Assembly (NCBI RefSeq): GCF_900115045.1
Contig: NZ_FOVC01000003.1
Span: forward strand, 248,001-312,000
Direction of reading: 5' to 3'
Source of the DNA: Izhakiella capsodis
GTDB taxonomy: Bacteria; Pseudomonadota; Gammaproteobacteria; Enterobacterales; Enterobacteriaceae
DNA length: 64,000 nt
Under the pieces are notes generated by a model that saw only the letters and a list, made by a program, of their open reading frames with translations, did not search any database and had not been told where the DNA came from. Both the position numbers and the translations under genes were made by a program. This document shows, piece after piece, positions 55,638 through 64,000 of this stretch (its first letter is position 1; each line of letters opens with the position of its first letter).

Positions 55638-55745
55638 AAAAATCACTACAAAAAAACAATCAAAACTATTCGACCAGAGAAATATGCAAGATTGCTTTAT
55701 GCCCAAAATATTATGGTTAGGCCCTTAAAGATTAAAGTAAAATTC

Positions 55746-57757
55746 TAATCAATAATGGTACACCCGCCTAAGCTGAGCATGCCGAAGTTATGCTTTTTGC
55801 CTGGGCGATTGATGATGATGACCCCGTACAGATACAGGACGTTACAGCCGGAACCAAAATTCCTCTGAAACGTCGACTGGCGCTAAAAAACCCGGATGTG
55901 CTGATTTACGCCCACAATAGCCATTTCGACCGCACAGTGTTGAATCACACCATGCCGGGTGTCGCCGCCGGTGGCGTTGAGCGCTGGCGGGATACAGTGG
56001 TCAGATCGCTGGCGCACGGCCTGCCGGGTTTGCTGGGCGATTTATACGACATCCTCAGCGTTTCTCAGGATAAAGCCAAAGATAAGGCCGGTAAGCAACT
56101 GATTCAGCTATTTTGCAAGCCACGCCCATAAAACAGCGCTATTCGCCGCGCTACTGTCAAAACACATTCTGTTGACTGGCAGCCATTCATTGAGTACGCC
56201 GGCTGGATATTGACGCCATGCGCGAGAACGACAAAAAACTACCTGGCTTGAATTACTCAGGCCATGAGCTGGCGCTGTGGCACCGGGACCAGCGCATAAA
56301 CGATCGCAGTTTCAGCTGCGATGTGGCACTGGCCGAGAGCACGGTTATCGCCGTAAGGGAAAAACAAAAAGCCTGGCAAAACGAACGCAACAAATGACGG
56401 AGGGTGAAATACAAACGGCCACGCAACGCGACGCCCTGCTAAAGCATCTCGTTGTGTCTCACGGCGTGGTTTTACCGGATATACAAAAAAGTACGCTGGA
56501 GCGGCGCATCGCCGACCCGGATTTACCCCCGGCGGTAAAAGAATTACTTTCCCTGCGATTACAGGCCAGCGCCACCAGCACCAGTAAGTACAAAGCCCTG
56601 TTGAAAAGCGTCAGCGGCGACGGACGCCTCCGCGGAACGTTGCTATTTTGCGGCGCATCGCGGGCCGGGCGGCTGTTCCAGCCGCAAAATCTCAGCCGTC
56701 CAATGTTAGAACAAGGCGACATCGACGCGGGCATTGACGCTCTGAAAGCCGGGTGCGCCGACCTGCTTTACGAGGATGTGATGCAACTGACCGGTTGCGC
56801 CCTGCGCGATTGCATCATGGACTCCGCCGGTAAAAAACTGGTGGTATCCGATCTTAACAACATCGAGAGGCACATACTGGCGTGGCTGGCCGGAGAACAA
56901 TGGAAGCTGGAGGCATTCCGGGATTATGATGCGGGCGCCGGGCCTGACCTTTATACACTGGCTTACGCCCGCGCTTTTCGCATCAGCCCTGATGTGGTCA
57001 TGAAAGGCCTGCCCCAGACGGGTAACGTTTTAGAATTAGGGCTGGGTTACCAGGGAGGCGTGCCGCGTTTCTGACCTTCGCCGCCGCTTACGGTCTGGAC
57101 CTGGAAGAACCCGCCGCTATCGCCCTGCCGGAAGTTCCCGCAGCGGTACAGCGCGAGGCCCGAAGTTGGTGGCAAGTCTCAACGGAACAGAACAATACTT
57201 TCGGCCTTTCGCAGGCGGTTTTTATTACCTGCGATTCGCTGAAACGTTTGTGGCGCAACGCCCATCCTGAAACGGTATCTTTCTGATATGCGCTGGAGGA
57301 CGCCACCCGCTGTGCCATTGCTACCCCCGGCATAACCCTTTCCTGCCGCAAACTAAAACTTCGCCGCGAGGGAAGCTGGCTCCGTATCCAACTTCCATCT
57401 GGCCGGGCAGTCTGCTACCCCGGCGCACGTATCGACGACAGCGGCAAGATCAGCTATATAGGCATCAACACCTACACCCGCAAATGGCAGCGCCTGCAAA
57501 CCTACGCCGGAAAATTGGCGGAAAATGTAACCCAGGCGACCGCCCGTGATGTGATGGCAGCGAATATGTCCGCCGTCGAGGACAACGGCTACGACATCAT
57601 ACTGACGGTACATGATGAGATTTTAACGTGAACGCCTGACGCCGAGGATTATCCCCACGAACGTCTGAGCACCCTGCTCGCCACTCCCCCTACATGAGCT
57701 TCAGACCTGCCGCTGTCAGCGGAAGGGTTCGAGGCATATCGATACCGCAAGGACTGA
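55746..57757 (+). pseudogene. Phage family A DNA polymerase, multiply broken
   Basis: Remains of a phage replicative polymerase with 3'-5' exonuclease and polymerase domains. Exonuclease part at 55775-56131 (LFAWAIDDDDPV, YAHNSHFDR). Then frame changes near 56130-56400, a long frame to 57074 (MTEGEIQTATQRDALLKHLV; RLFQPQNLSRP; VVSDLNNIERHILAWLAGE), another shift near 57060, TGA in place of probable Trp at 57284-57286, a further TGA near 57630, TGA at 57700, and the end EGFEAYRYRKD at TGA 57755-57757. HDEIL, the polymerase C motif, is still visible. The N terminus is degenerate. Not functional. Confidence 0.8.
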
Positions 57758-57978
57758 TTCTTTAGCATCCCGGTATCGGGTGCAAAATAGCCTGGCTCAA
57801 TTAAACATTGACCGGGCCGCAATGATGGCGTGCTGCGCTCAGTATTGACATTTCTGCGCAAAGATTGAAGTGAACTCAAAACCCTATTCATCCCGTATCG
57901 CCGTCTCACAGTGACGGCGAAGATGTTTATTCCGATAAGAAAACTGTCGGCGTTATCAACTGACCGAGGCGAATCCTT

Positions 57979-58299
57979 ATGTCTTTTAAAAATTATGACA
58001 GCCCTTTGTATTACCGGGCTGCGCGTGAGGCTGCACGTATTGAGCGCGCGGGTGATTACCGCCAGGCGGCAGCGGTATGGACAAAAGCCAGCCGCTTTTC
58101 ACGCAACGAAGCTAACCAGCAGTGGAGCGAAAACCGCGCTGATTTTTGCCTGATGCAGATCGCTCGGGAAAAGCTCAAGGCGGCGTTTGCCGATGACCTG
58201 CGCGCATTAATCCCGCATCGAAAAGCCGCTGGTAGCAAAGGGGAAAAAGGGGTGCGCCATCGCCTGCGAGTTTATATCCCTCAGGCTCGCCGTTCCTGA
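57979..58299 (+). CDS. ANR family transcriptional regulator
   Basis: 106 residues. The N-terminal part (YYRAAREAARIERAGDYRQA and NEANQQWSENRADFC) fits the ANR family of small AraC-negative-regulator proteins, found often in phages and plasmids. They repress AraC-type activators by direct binding. The C-terminal 30 residues are basic. It follows the broken polymerase on the same strand. Confidence 0.7.
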   Translation: MSFKNYDSPLYYRAAREAARIERAGDYRQAAAVWTKASRFSRNEANQQWSENRADFCLMQIAREKLKAAFADDLRALIPHRKAAGSKGEKGVRHRLRVYIPQARRS

Positions 58300-58506
58300 C
58301 CAGCCGGTTCCACGCTCTGCAGGCAAGGCGATATTCATTGAATGCAACGCTAAGGCCGCAAAAATTGCGCCAGTCAGACACAAGAGATACTTAAAGGGTC
58401 GACGACAGGAAACGCAAGCGAAACGGGAATACGGTCGGATGGTAACGCGTCACACCGTTGCTAAACCATCCCCGCCATCGTGCGAGGCTGTTACAGGAAT
58501 AACAGC

Positions 58507-58896
58507 GTGCGACAGATATTCCCGTTCACCCACGCTTACCAAACCTCATTTTTCCCCGAGCTGAACGGTTTAGATATTGACGCACAGAATAACGCGGCTA
58601 AGGCGGTGAAGTGCCAGCAAACCGCCAGAAGCGCTATTTATACCGACGTTAAGGGTAGCGGGTCAGAAATTCACGACGCAACATCCTGGCGCTTATCTCC
58701 CACGGGTAGGCTGGAAACACACTCGAAAATTATCGAATCTGCAGAATCAACCCGTCAGATACAGGCCGGACAAATCATCCGGTATTTATTCGTTGCCGCA
58801 AATACCGTAAACGAACGGATTATGCAGCCGCACGCTTCAAAACCTGAAGTGCAGGATATTTGGCCTAAGGCAGTAGCAAGCCGGAGTTTAAAATGA
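58507..58896 (+). CDS. Hypothetical protein, weak
   Basis: About 129 codons from GTG 58507 after AGGA; the frame opens at 58480. Middle part (FFPELNGLDIDAQNNAAKAV) is plausible but no family is recognised. It may be a decayed phage gene. Confidence 0.25.
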   Translation: MRQIFPFTHAYQTSFFPELNGLDIDAQNNAAKAVKCQQTARSAIYTDVKGSGSEIHDATSWRLSPTGRLETHSKIIESAESTRQIQAGQIIRYLFVAANTVNERIMQPHASKPEVQDIWPKAVASRSLK

Positions 58897-59353
58897 ATAA
58901 GGTACTTTTGCTGATGGCGACGTTTGTAATTTCAACAATTTCACGGCCTACCTGTCTGAAGGTTATCCGGGAAAGCACGGATAAAAGGCAAAATGGGATG
59001 ATCTGACACAATCCCCTCACACTGGCAACATCGCCAAAATCCCTTCACCGGGTTCAGGTCAGCGACCTGGCGAAGTTTATTGATAAAAGTAAGTGCAACA
59101 TCCCGCCTGTCTCCCCTCTCGCCGCAATACCCTAAAATAGCACTTCAATTTAATCCGGAGTAAATTCAATCATTTACCGAAAGCGTGGAAAACCGGGCGG
59201 ATAAAAACGTCAGGTCATAATAAATTGAAATGCAAAAACGGATGTATTGCCTGACGATAGTGTCGTCAGCAATAGCATACATTTATCCGTCCAATACCGT
59301 CAGTCCAACCAACCAGCCCGACGGCGTGTCGGCCTGGTTAAGGTTATTAAGAT
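58897..59353. other. Right flank of phage remnant, no gene
   Basis: No supported gene. The border between phage DNA and the bet locus is somewhere here, but I could not find a sequence repeating the dusA 5' end. Confidence 0.35.
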
Positions 59354-60910
59354 TCAACGCGTTTGCGTACTCACCTGCAGCCTCATCGTCTGCTGCAAAT
59401 CACGATAGAGGCTGACGACATACAAAATAATGACCACCGAAAACGGCAATCCACATAACACCACGGCAGTTTGCATGGCGCTGAAGCTACCAGCATAAAG
59501 TAGCGCGACACAAACCACTGTGGTGACAATCGCCCAAAAAATCCTCAACCATGCGGGAGCATCATCGCTGACCTCGCCGCCGACGCTGGAGAGATTGGCA
59601 ATCATCAGCGTGCCGGAATCCACCGGCGTCAGAAACAGCATGAAGCTAATCACCACGGTAAAGCCAGCGGTAAAATTGCTCCAGGGCAGGAACTCCAGCA
59701 GCTTAAAGACCGCCATCGGCGGATCAGATATCGCAATTTTGCCTAAGATAGCCTCGCCATTTTGCAGCACCAGGCTGATAGCCGTATTACCAAATAGCGA
59801 TAGCCAGGCGAGGGTAAAGCCGAGAGGAATTAACAGTACGCCGAAAATCAGCTCCCGGATAGTGCGTCCACGGGAGATACGCGCAATAAACAGGCCAACG
59901 AACGGCGCCCATGCCACCCACCACGCCCAGTAGAAAACCGTCCATGCCCCCTGCCACTGACGGGCCTTACCATAAAGATAAACATTAAAACTCTTACCAA
60001 CCAACGCGGTCAGATAATCACCGGTATTCTGTAGTAAACCGTTAAGCATATTCACGGTTGGCCCGCTAACAAAAATAAACAGCAGCATCAGGCAGAGCAA
60101 ACCCACATTCACGTTCGATAGCATGGCGATGCCTTTCTCGATGCCAGTGACCGCAGCAAGGGTTGCCACAATCATCATCACCACCACCAACACTAACAGC
60201 ACCGCGTTGTTCTGCGGTATGTTAAACAGATAATGCAGCCCTGAGTTAACCAACAGCGCACCGATTCCCAGATTAGTCACCATCGAGATCACCGTAACCA
60301 GTATGCCGAAGCTGTCCACCAGGTGCCCCCGCCAGCCATGAATACGCTCGCCAAACAGCGCATACAGCGCGGAGCGCAACGCCAGCGGCTGGCCGCGGCG
60401 ATAAGCAAACCAGCAAAGCGCAGTGGCGATTAACGCATACAGCGCCCAGCCGTGCAGCCCCCAGTGCAGGAAGGTAATCGCCATTGCCTGACGTGCCGCC
60501 TCAACCGTTCCCCCTTGCCCTTCCGGCGGCTGCAAGAAGTGGTCAAGCGGCTCATAAGCACCGTAATAAACCAGCGCAATGCCAATCCCTGCTGAAAACA
60601 GCATCGCCACCCAGGACAGATAAGAAAAAGTAGGCTTTTCGTCCTCTTTTCCCAGCTTCAACTGGCCGAAACGCGACAACGCGAGCCAGAAAACGAACAC
60701 CATACAAACCACCATCAACAACATGTAATACCAGCCGAAGGCATCAGCGACCCATCCTTGAGCACTGTTCAGCCACTGCTGGCTGGTTTGTGGGTAAAAA
60801 ACAATAAGCAGGCCGAGGATTAGGATCACGGCGGCGGACCCAATGAATACCGGATAGTTAACCTTGATGGATAGACTCGTTTCTTCAGATTGCTGGCTGA
60901 TAACTGTCAT
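59354..60910 (-). CDS. betT: BCCT-family choline transporter BetT-like
   Basis: 518-residue secondary transporter with about 12 membrane segments. BCCT signature WTVFYWAWWVAWAPFVGLFI and the aromatic substrate region (VYYGAYEP) are present. Linkage to betIBA suggests choline (or another quaternary amine) uptake for glycine betaine synthesis. It lacks the long cytoplasmic C-terminal tail of E. coli BetT (677 residues), so osmotic gating may differ. I chose ATG 60910 with GGA eight bases upstream; a TTG five codons earlier is possible. Divergent from betI. Confidence 0.9.
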   Translation of the reverse strand: MTVISQQSEETSLSIKVNYPVFIGSAAVILILGLLIVFYPQTSQQWLNSAQGWVADAFGWYYMLLMVVCMVFVFWLALSRFGQLKLGKEDEKPTFSYLSWVAMLFSAGIGIALVYYGAYEPLDHFLQPPEGQGGTVEAARQAMAITFLHWGLHGWALYALIATALCWFAYRRGQPLALRSALYALFGERIHGWRGHLVDSFGILVTVISMVTNLGIGALLVNSGLHYLFNIPQNNAVLLVLVVVMMIVATLAAVTGIEKGIAMLSNVNVGLLCLMLLFIFVSGPTVNMLNGLLQNTGDYLTALVGKSFNVYLYGKARQWQGAWTVFYWAWWVAWAPFVGLFIARISRGRTIRELIFGVLLIPLGFTLAWLSLFGNTAISLVLQNGEAILGKIAISDPPMAVFKLLEFLPWSNFTAGFTVVISFMLFLTPVDSGTLMIANLSSVGGEVSDDAPAWLRIFWAIVTTVVCVALLYAGSFSAMQTAVVLCGLPFSVVIILYVVSLYRDLQQTMRLQVSTQTR

Positions 60911-61004
60911 AACGTTTTTCCGCAAGGCAGGTGACAGTGACTTATAAAAAACAAATATTTAACACAAAGCCACATTTATTTGACATATTTGTAGCATATG
61001 CGCT

Positions 61005-61026
61005 ATTGATTGAACGTTCAATCAAT
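61005..61026. promoter_or_regulatory. BetI operator, perfect palindrome
   Basis: 22-bp perfect palindrome with half-site ATTGATTGAAC, midway in the betT-betI divergent region. E. coli BetI binds a similar sequence here and is relieved by choline, so it should control both directions. Confidence 0.85.
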
Positions 61027-61068
61027 GAATAGAATAATAAATAAAATTTAATCAGGGGAAGCATCAAC

Positions 61069-61683
61069 GTGCGCAAAGACATCCCAGAGCAACGTAAGGA
61101 GCAGTTAATTAACGCCGCATTTGAAACCATCGGCAGAGTGGGTCTGGCGGGTATCACGTTATCGCTGGTGGCCAAAGAGGCGGGCATGTCGACCGGGATC
61201 GTCAGCCATTACTTTGGCGATAAAGAAGGGTTATTACATGCCACGATGCGCAAAATTCTGCGCGAACTGCGTGATGCCGTCGCGGAGCGCCGGGCACTGG
61301 CCGATCACGATATTCAATCCCAGCTGATCGCCATCGTTGACGGTAACTTTCACCTTAGTCAGACCAGCCAGAACTCAATGCGCGCCTGGCTGGCCTTCTG
61401 GGCAGCCAGTATGCATAGCGCCTATTTGCGCCGCCTGCAACGTGCTAACGATCGCCGCCTTTATTCCAACCTCAGCTATCAATTTCGGCGCGCGTTAAGC
61501 AAACAGGACGCCCGCACCGCAGCCCAGGGGCTGGCGGCGCTGATTGACGGTCTCTGGCTGCGTGGCAGCCTGACCGGTCAGGATTTTGATGCTCAGCAAG
61601 CCAGCCTAATCGCCCGTGATTATGTTGCTCAGAAGCTGGCTTCAAGCGATTCTCCGATAAAGCATCAACCTAAGGATATTTGA
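61069..61683 (+). CDS. betI: Choline-responsive repressor BetI
   Basis: 204-residue TetR-type repressor. N-terminal helix-turn-helix (ITLSLVAKEAGMSTGIVSHY), then a ligand-binding helical domain with aromatic residues (MRAWLAFWAASMH). GTG start at 61069 after AGGGGA. It represses betT and betIBA without choline. Two bases separate its stop from the betB start. Confidence 0.95.
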   Translation: MRKDIPEQRKEQLINAAFETIGRVGLAGITLSLVAKEAGMSTGIVSHYFGDKEGLLHATMRKILRELRDAVAERRALADHDIQSQLIAIVDGNFHLSQTSQNSMRAWLAFWAASMHSAYLRRLQRANDRRLYSNLSYQFRRALSKQDARTAAQGLAALIDGLWLRGSLTGQDFDAQQASLIARDYVAQKLASSDSPIKHQPKDI

Positions 61684-61685
61684 TA

Positions 61686-63158
61686 ATGGCTAGATTTTCT
61701 CTGCAAAAACTCTATATACACGGCAAGCTAAGCGATGCCAGCAGCAATGAGACTTTCCAGAGCATCAACCCAGCTAACGGCGAAGTTCTTGCCCAGGTAC
61801 AGCGCGCCAGCGAAGCTGACGTCGAGCGAGCGGTAGCCAGTGCCGAACAAGGACAGCGTATCTGGGCAGCAATGACCGCAACCGAGCGCTCACGTATTCT
61901 GCTCCGCGCCGTGGCTATCCTGCGCGAACGCAATGACGAACTGGCCCAGCTGGAAACTCTGGATACCGGCAAACCCATTTCAGAAACTTCAGCCGTTGAT
62001 ATCGTCACCGGTGCCGACGTGCTGGAATACTATGCTGGTCTGGCCACCGCCATTGAGGGCGAGCAGTACCCGCTGCGCGAAACAAGTTTCTTTTATACCC
62101 GCCGCGAACCACTTGGCGTTACCGCAGGCATCGGCGCCTGGAACTACCCAATTCAGATAGCCCTGTGGAAATCCGCCCCGGCCCTGGCCGCTGGTAACGC
62201 CATGATTTTCAAACCCAGTGAAGTTACGCCGCTTTCAGCGCTGAAACTGGCGGAAATTTATACCGAAGCGGGATTACCAGACGGGGTATTTAACGTGGTG
62301 CAGGGGGCAGGCCGCGAGGTGGGACAATGGCTAACCGAGCATCCGCGCATTGAAAAGATCTCGTTTACCGGCGGTGTCGAAACCGGCAAAAAAGTTATGG
62401 CGAGCGCTGCCGGATCAACGCTCAAAGAGGTCACCATGGAGCTGGGTGGCAAATCCCCCCTCATCATCCTACCGGATGCCGATATTGATCAGGCGGCGGA
62501 TATCGCCATGATGGCGAACTTTTACAGTTCGGGTCAGGTATGTACCAACGGGACACGCGTTTTTGTTCATCGTTCACAAAAAGCGACATTCGAGCAAGCC
62601 CTGCTGCTACGAACCAGCCGCATTCGCCTCGGCCAGCCGACCCATGCGGAGACTAACTTCGGCCCGCTGGTCAGCTTTGCACACATGGAAAATGTATTGC
62701 GCTACATTAGGCTAGGCCAGCAGGAGGGAGCAACGCTGCTCACTGGCGGAGCACGAGAAACTTCTGGGGACTGTGCCGAAGGGGCTTTTGTCCAGCCGAC
62801 TATCTTCACCGACTGCGAAGATCGTCACACCATCGTTAAAGAAGAGATCTTTGGCCCGGTAATGAGCATTCTGACCTGGGACGATGAAGACGAGGTTATT
62901 CGCCGTGCTAACGATACTCACTTTGGCCTGGCGGCCGGTGTAGTGACGCCGGACCTGGTACGAGCCCACCGTATCATCCATCAGCTGGAGGCCGGTATTT
63001 GCTGGATAAACAGCTGGGGAGAATCGCCTGCTCAAATGCCGGTTGGCGGCTACAAACAGTCCGGTGTTGGTCGGGAAAATGGCCTTTCCACGCTGGCTCA
63101 CTATACCCGTATCAAATCAGTTCAGGTGGAGCTGATGCCCTTCGCCTCTGTGTTTTAA
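61686..63158 (+). CDS. betB: Betaine aldehyde dehydrogenase BetB
   Basis: 490 residues, as in E. coli. NAD-dependent oxidation of betaine aldehyde to glycine betaine. Catalytic Cys286 (SSGQVCTNGT) and Glu252 (MELGGKSP) are present, as is the FNVVQGAG cofactor region. ATG 61686 is preceded by AAGGA; a TTG two codons earlier overlaps the betI stop. Operon betI-betB-betA. Confidence 0.97.
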   Translation: MARFSLQKLYIHGKLSDASSNETFQSINPANGEVLAQVQRASEADVERAVASAEQGQRIWAAMTATERSRILLRAVAILRERNDELAQLETLDTGKPISETSAVDIVTGADVLEYYAGLATAIEGEQYPLRETSFFYTRREPLGVTAGIGAWNYPIQIALWKSAPALAAGNAMIFKPSEVTPLSALKLAEIYTEAGLPDGVFNVVQGAGREVGQWLTEHPRIEKISFTGGVETGKKVMASAAGSTLKEVTMELGGKSPLIILPDADIDQAADIAMMANFYSSGQVCTNGTRVFVHRSQKATFEQALLLRTSRIRLGQPTHAETNFGPLVSFAHMENVLRYIRLGQQEGATLLTGGARETSGDCAEGAFVQPTIFTDCEDRHTIVKEEIFGPVMSILTWDDEDEVIRRANDTHFGLAAGVVTPDLVRAHRIIHQLEAGICWINSWGESPAQMPVGGYKQSGVGRENGLSTLAHYTRIKSVQVELMPFASVF

Positions 63159-63173
63159 AAAAAGGAGCGCGTT

Positions 63174-64000
63174 ATGAGTACTAACCGGGAATATGATTAC
63201 ATCATTATTGGCGCGGGATCGGCAGGCAATGTTCTGGCCACCCGCCTGACTGAAGATAAGGACGTTAGCGTGCTGCTGCTGGAGGCCGGCGGCCCGGACT
63301 ATCGTCTGGACTTTCGCACCCAGATGCCCGCCGCATTGGCCTATCCCCTACAGGGACGTCGCTATAACTGGGCCTATCTGACCGACCCGGAGCCCTGGAT
63401 GAATAACCGCCGCATGGAGTGCGGACGAGGCAAAGGATTGGGCGGTTCATCGCTGATCAACGGCATGTGTTACATTCGCGGTAACGCGATGGACTATGAC
63501 AACTGGGCGCGGCAGCAAGGTCTGGAGAGCTGGAGTTATCTGGACTGCCTGCCCTATTTTAAATTTGCCGAGTCACGTGACATCGGAGGCAATTCCTATC
63601 ATGGCGATAGCGGCCCGGTCAGCGTTGCTACCCCTGAACAGGGTAACAATGTGCTGTTCCAGGCAATGGTCGACGCAGGCGTACAGGCCGGTTATCCGCG
63701 TACCGACGATCTGAATGGCTATCAGCAGGAAGGATTTGGCCCGATGGATCGCACCGTGACGCCACGAGGCCGTCGGGCCAGCACCGCCCGTGGCTATTTA
63801 GATCAGGCCCGTTCGCGCCCCAATCTGACCATCGAGGTACACGCCACTACCGACCGCATTTTATTTGATAATAACCGTGCTTATGGCGTTAGCTGGTTGC
63901 AGCATAATCAGTCTCACAAAGCCCATGCGCGTCGTGAAGTTCTGCTATGTGCCGGTGCCATCGCCTCACCGCAGATCCTGCAGCGCTCCGGCGTCGGCCC
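63174..64000 (+). CDS. betA: Choline dehydrogenase BetA, 5' part
   Basis: Starts ATG 63174 with AAAGGAG upstream and stays open to the window edge (275 complete codons; full BetA is about 556-560). FAD-binding IIIGAGSAGNVLATRL, GMC signature GRGKGLGGSSLINGM and RGNAMDYDNWA are seen. Oxidises choline to betaine aldehyde at the membrane. 15 bp after betB. Truncated only by the window. Confidence 0.97.
   Translation, partial: MSTNREYDYIIIGAGSAGNVLATRLTEDKDVSVLLLEAGGPDYRLDFRTQMPAALAYPLQGRRYNWAYLTDPEPWMNNRRMECGRGKGLGGSSLINGMCYIRGNAMDYDNWARQQGLESWSYLDCLPYFKFAESRDIGGNSYHGDSGPVSVATPEQGNNVLFQAMVDAGVQAGYPRTDDLNGYQQEGFGPMDRTVTPRGRRASTARGYLDQARSRPNLTIEVHATTDRILFDNNRAYGVSWLQHNQSHKAHARREVLLCAGAIASPQILQRSGVG

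Noticed and set aside
57284..57286. TGA read as Trp (alternative code) in the polymerase
   Set aside because: Intact genes in the window end normally in TGA, and the polymerase also has true frame changes, so decay explains it better.
1..64000. tRNA or rRNA genes
   Set aside because: I saw no cloverleaf with a T-loop GGTTCGAATCC-type core outside coding DNA; the one similar string near 22218 lies in the integrase remnant.

Overview
The window looks like chromosomal DNA of an enterobacterium, most likely Erwiniaceae or a close relative. The backbone genes ssb, uvrA, yjbQ, tyrB, dnaB, qor, pspG and dusA keep close to the order known from Escherichia coli, and their proteins are near-identical in the stretches I can recall. 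Compared with E. coli, yjbR, aphA and alr are missing from this stretch. A complete type 1 fimbrial operon (fimAICDFGH order, minus strand, 7.0-13.7 kb) sits in the uvrA-yjbQ interval. The far right is the osmoprotectant locus betT / betI-betB-betA, with a perfect palindromic operator between the divergent genes.

From just upstream of dusA (21.2 kb) to about 42.7 kb lies a defective prophage. Its left end is a damaged tyrosine integrase next to dusA, then a damaged hicAB pair and a glycosyltransferase. A long minus-strand late operon runs from a cI/cro switch (41.7-42.6 kb) through an antiterminator Q-like gene, a NUDIX gene, three muralytic enzymes, holin and spanins, to a contractile-tail module: sheath, tube, tail assembly chaperone with a likely -1 frameshift, tape measure, baseplate, spike and fibre. 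No portal, capsid, terminase or replication gene is recognisable. A GMC-type oxidoreductase occupies the place where head genes would be expected. The locus could be a dying prophage or one kept as a phage-tail-like particle.

From 43.2 to 53.4 kb there are four AT-rich paralogues of a glycoside hydrolase that looks like family GH39. Three are in tandem. The fourth stands apart after about 2.7 kb of mostly degenerate DNA and carries an extra C-terminal domain. None has a visible signal peptide. They are followed by a plus-strand phage replication or recombination remnant: a DUF2815 gene, an unknown gene, a shattered family A DNA polymerase and an ANR-family gene.

Small inactivating lesions recur: a nonsense codon in fimI, frameshifts in pspG, the integrase, hicA and a tail neck gene, a stop at codon 2 of hicB, and several stops and shifts in the polymerase. 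This suggests a lineage under relaxed selection, or in part assembly error. No rRNA, tRNA, CRISPR array or intact insertion sequence was recognised.
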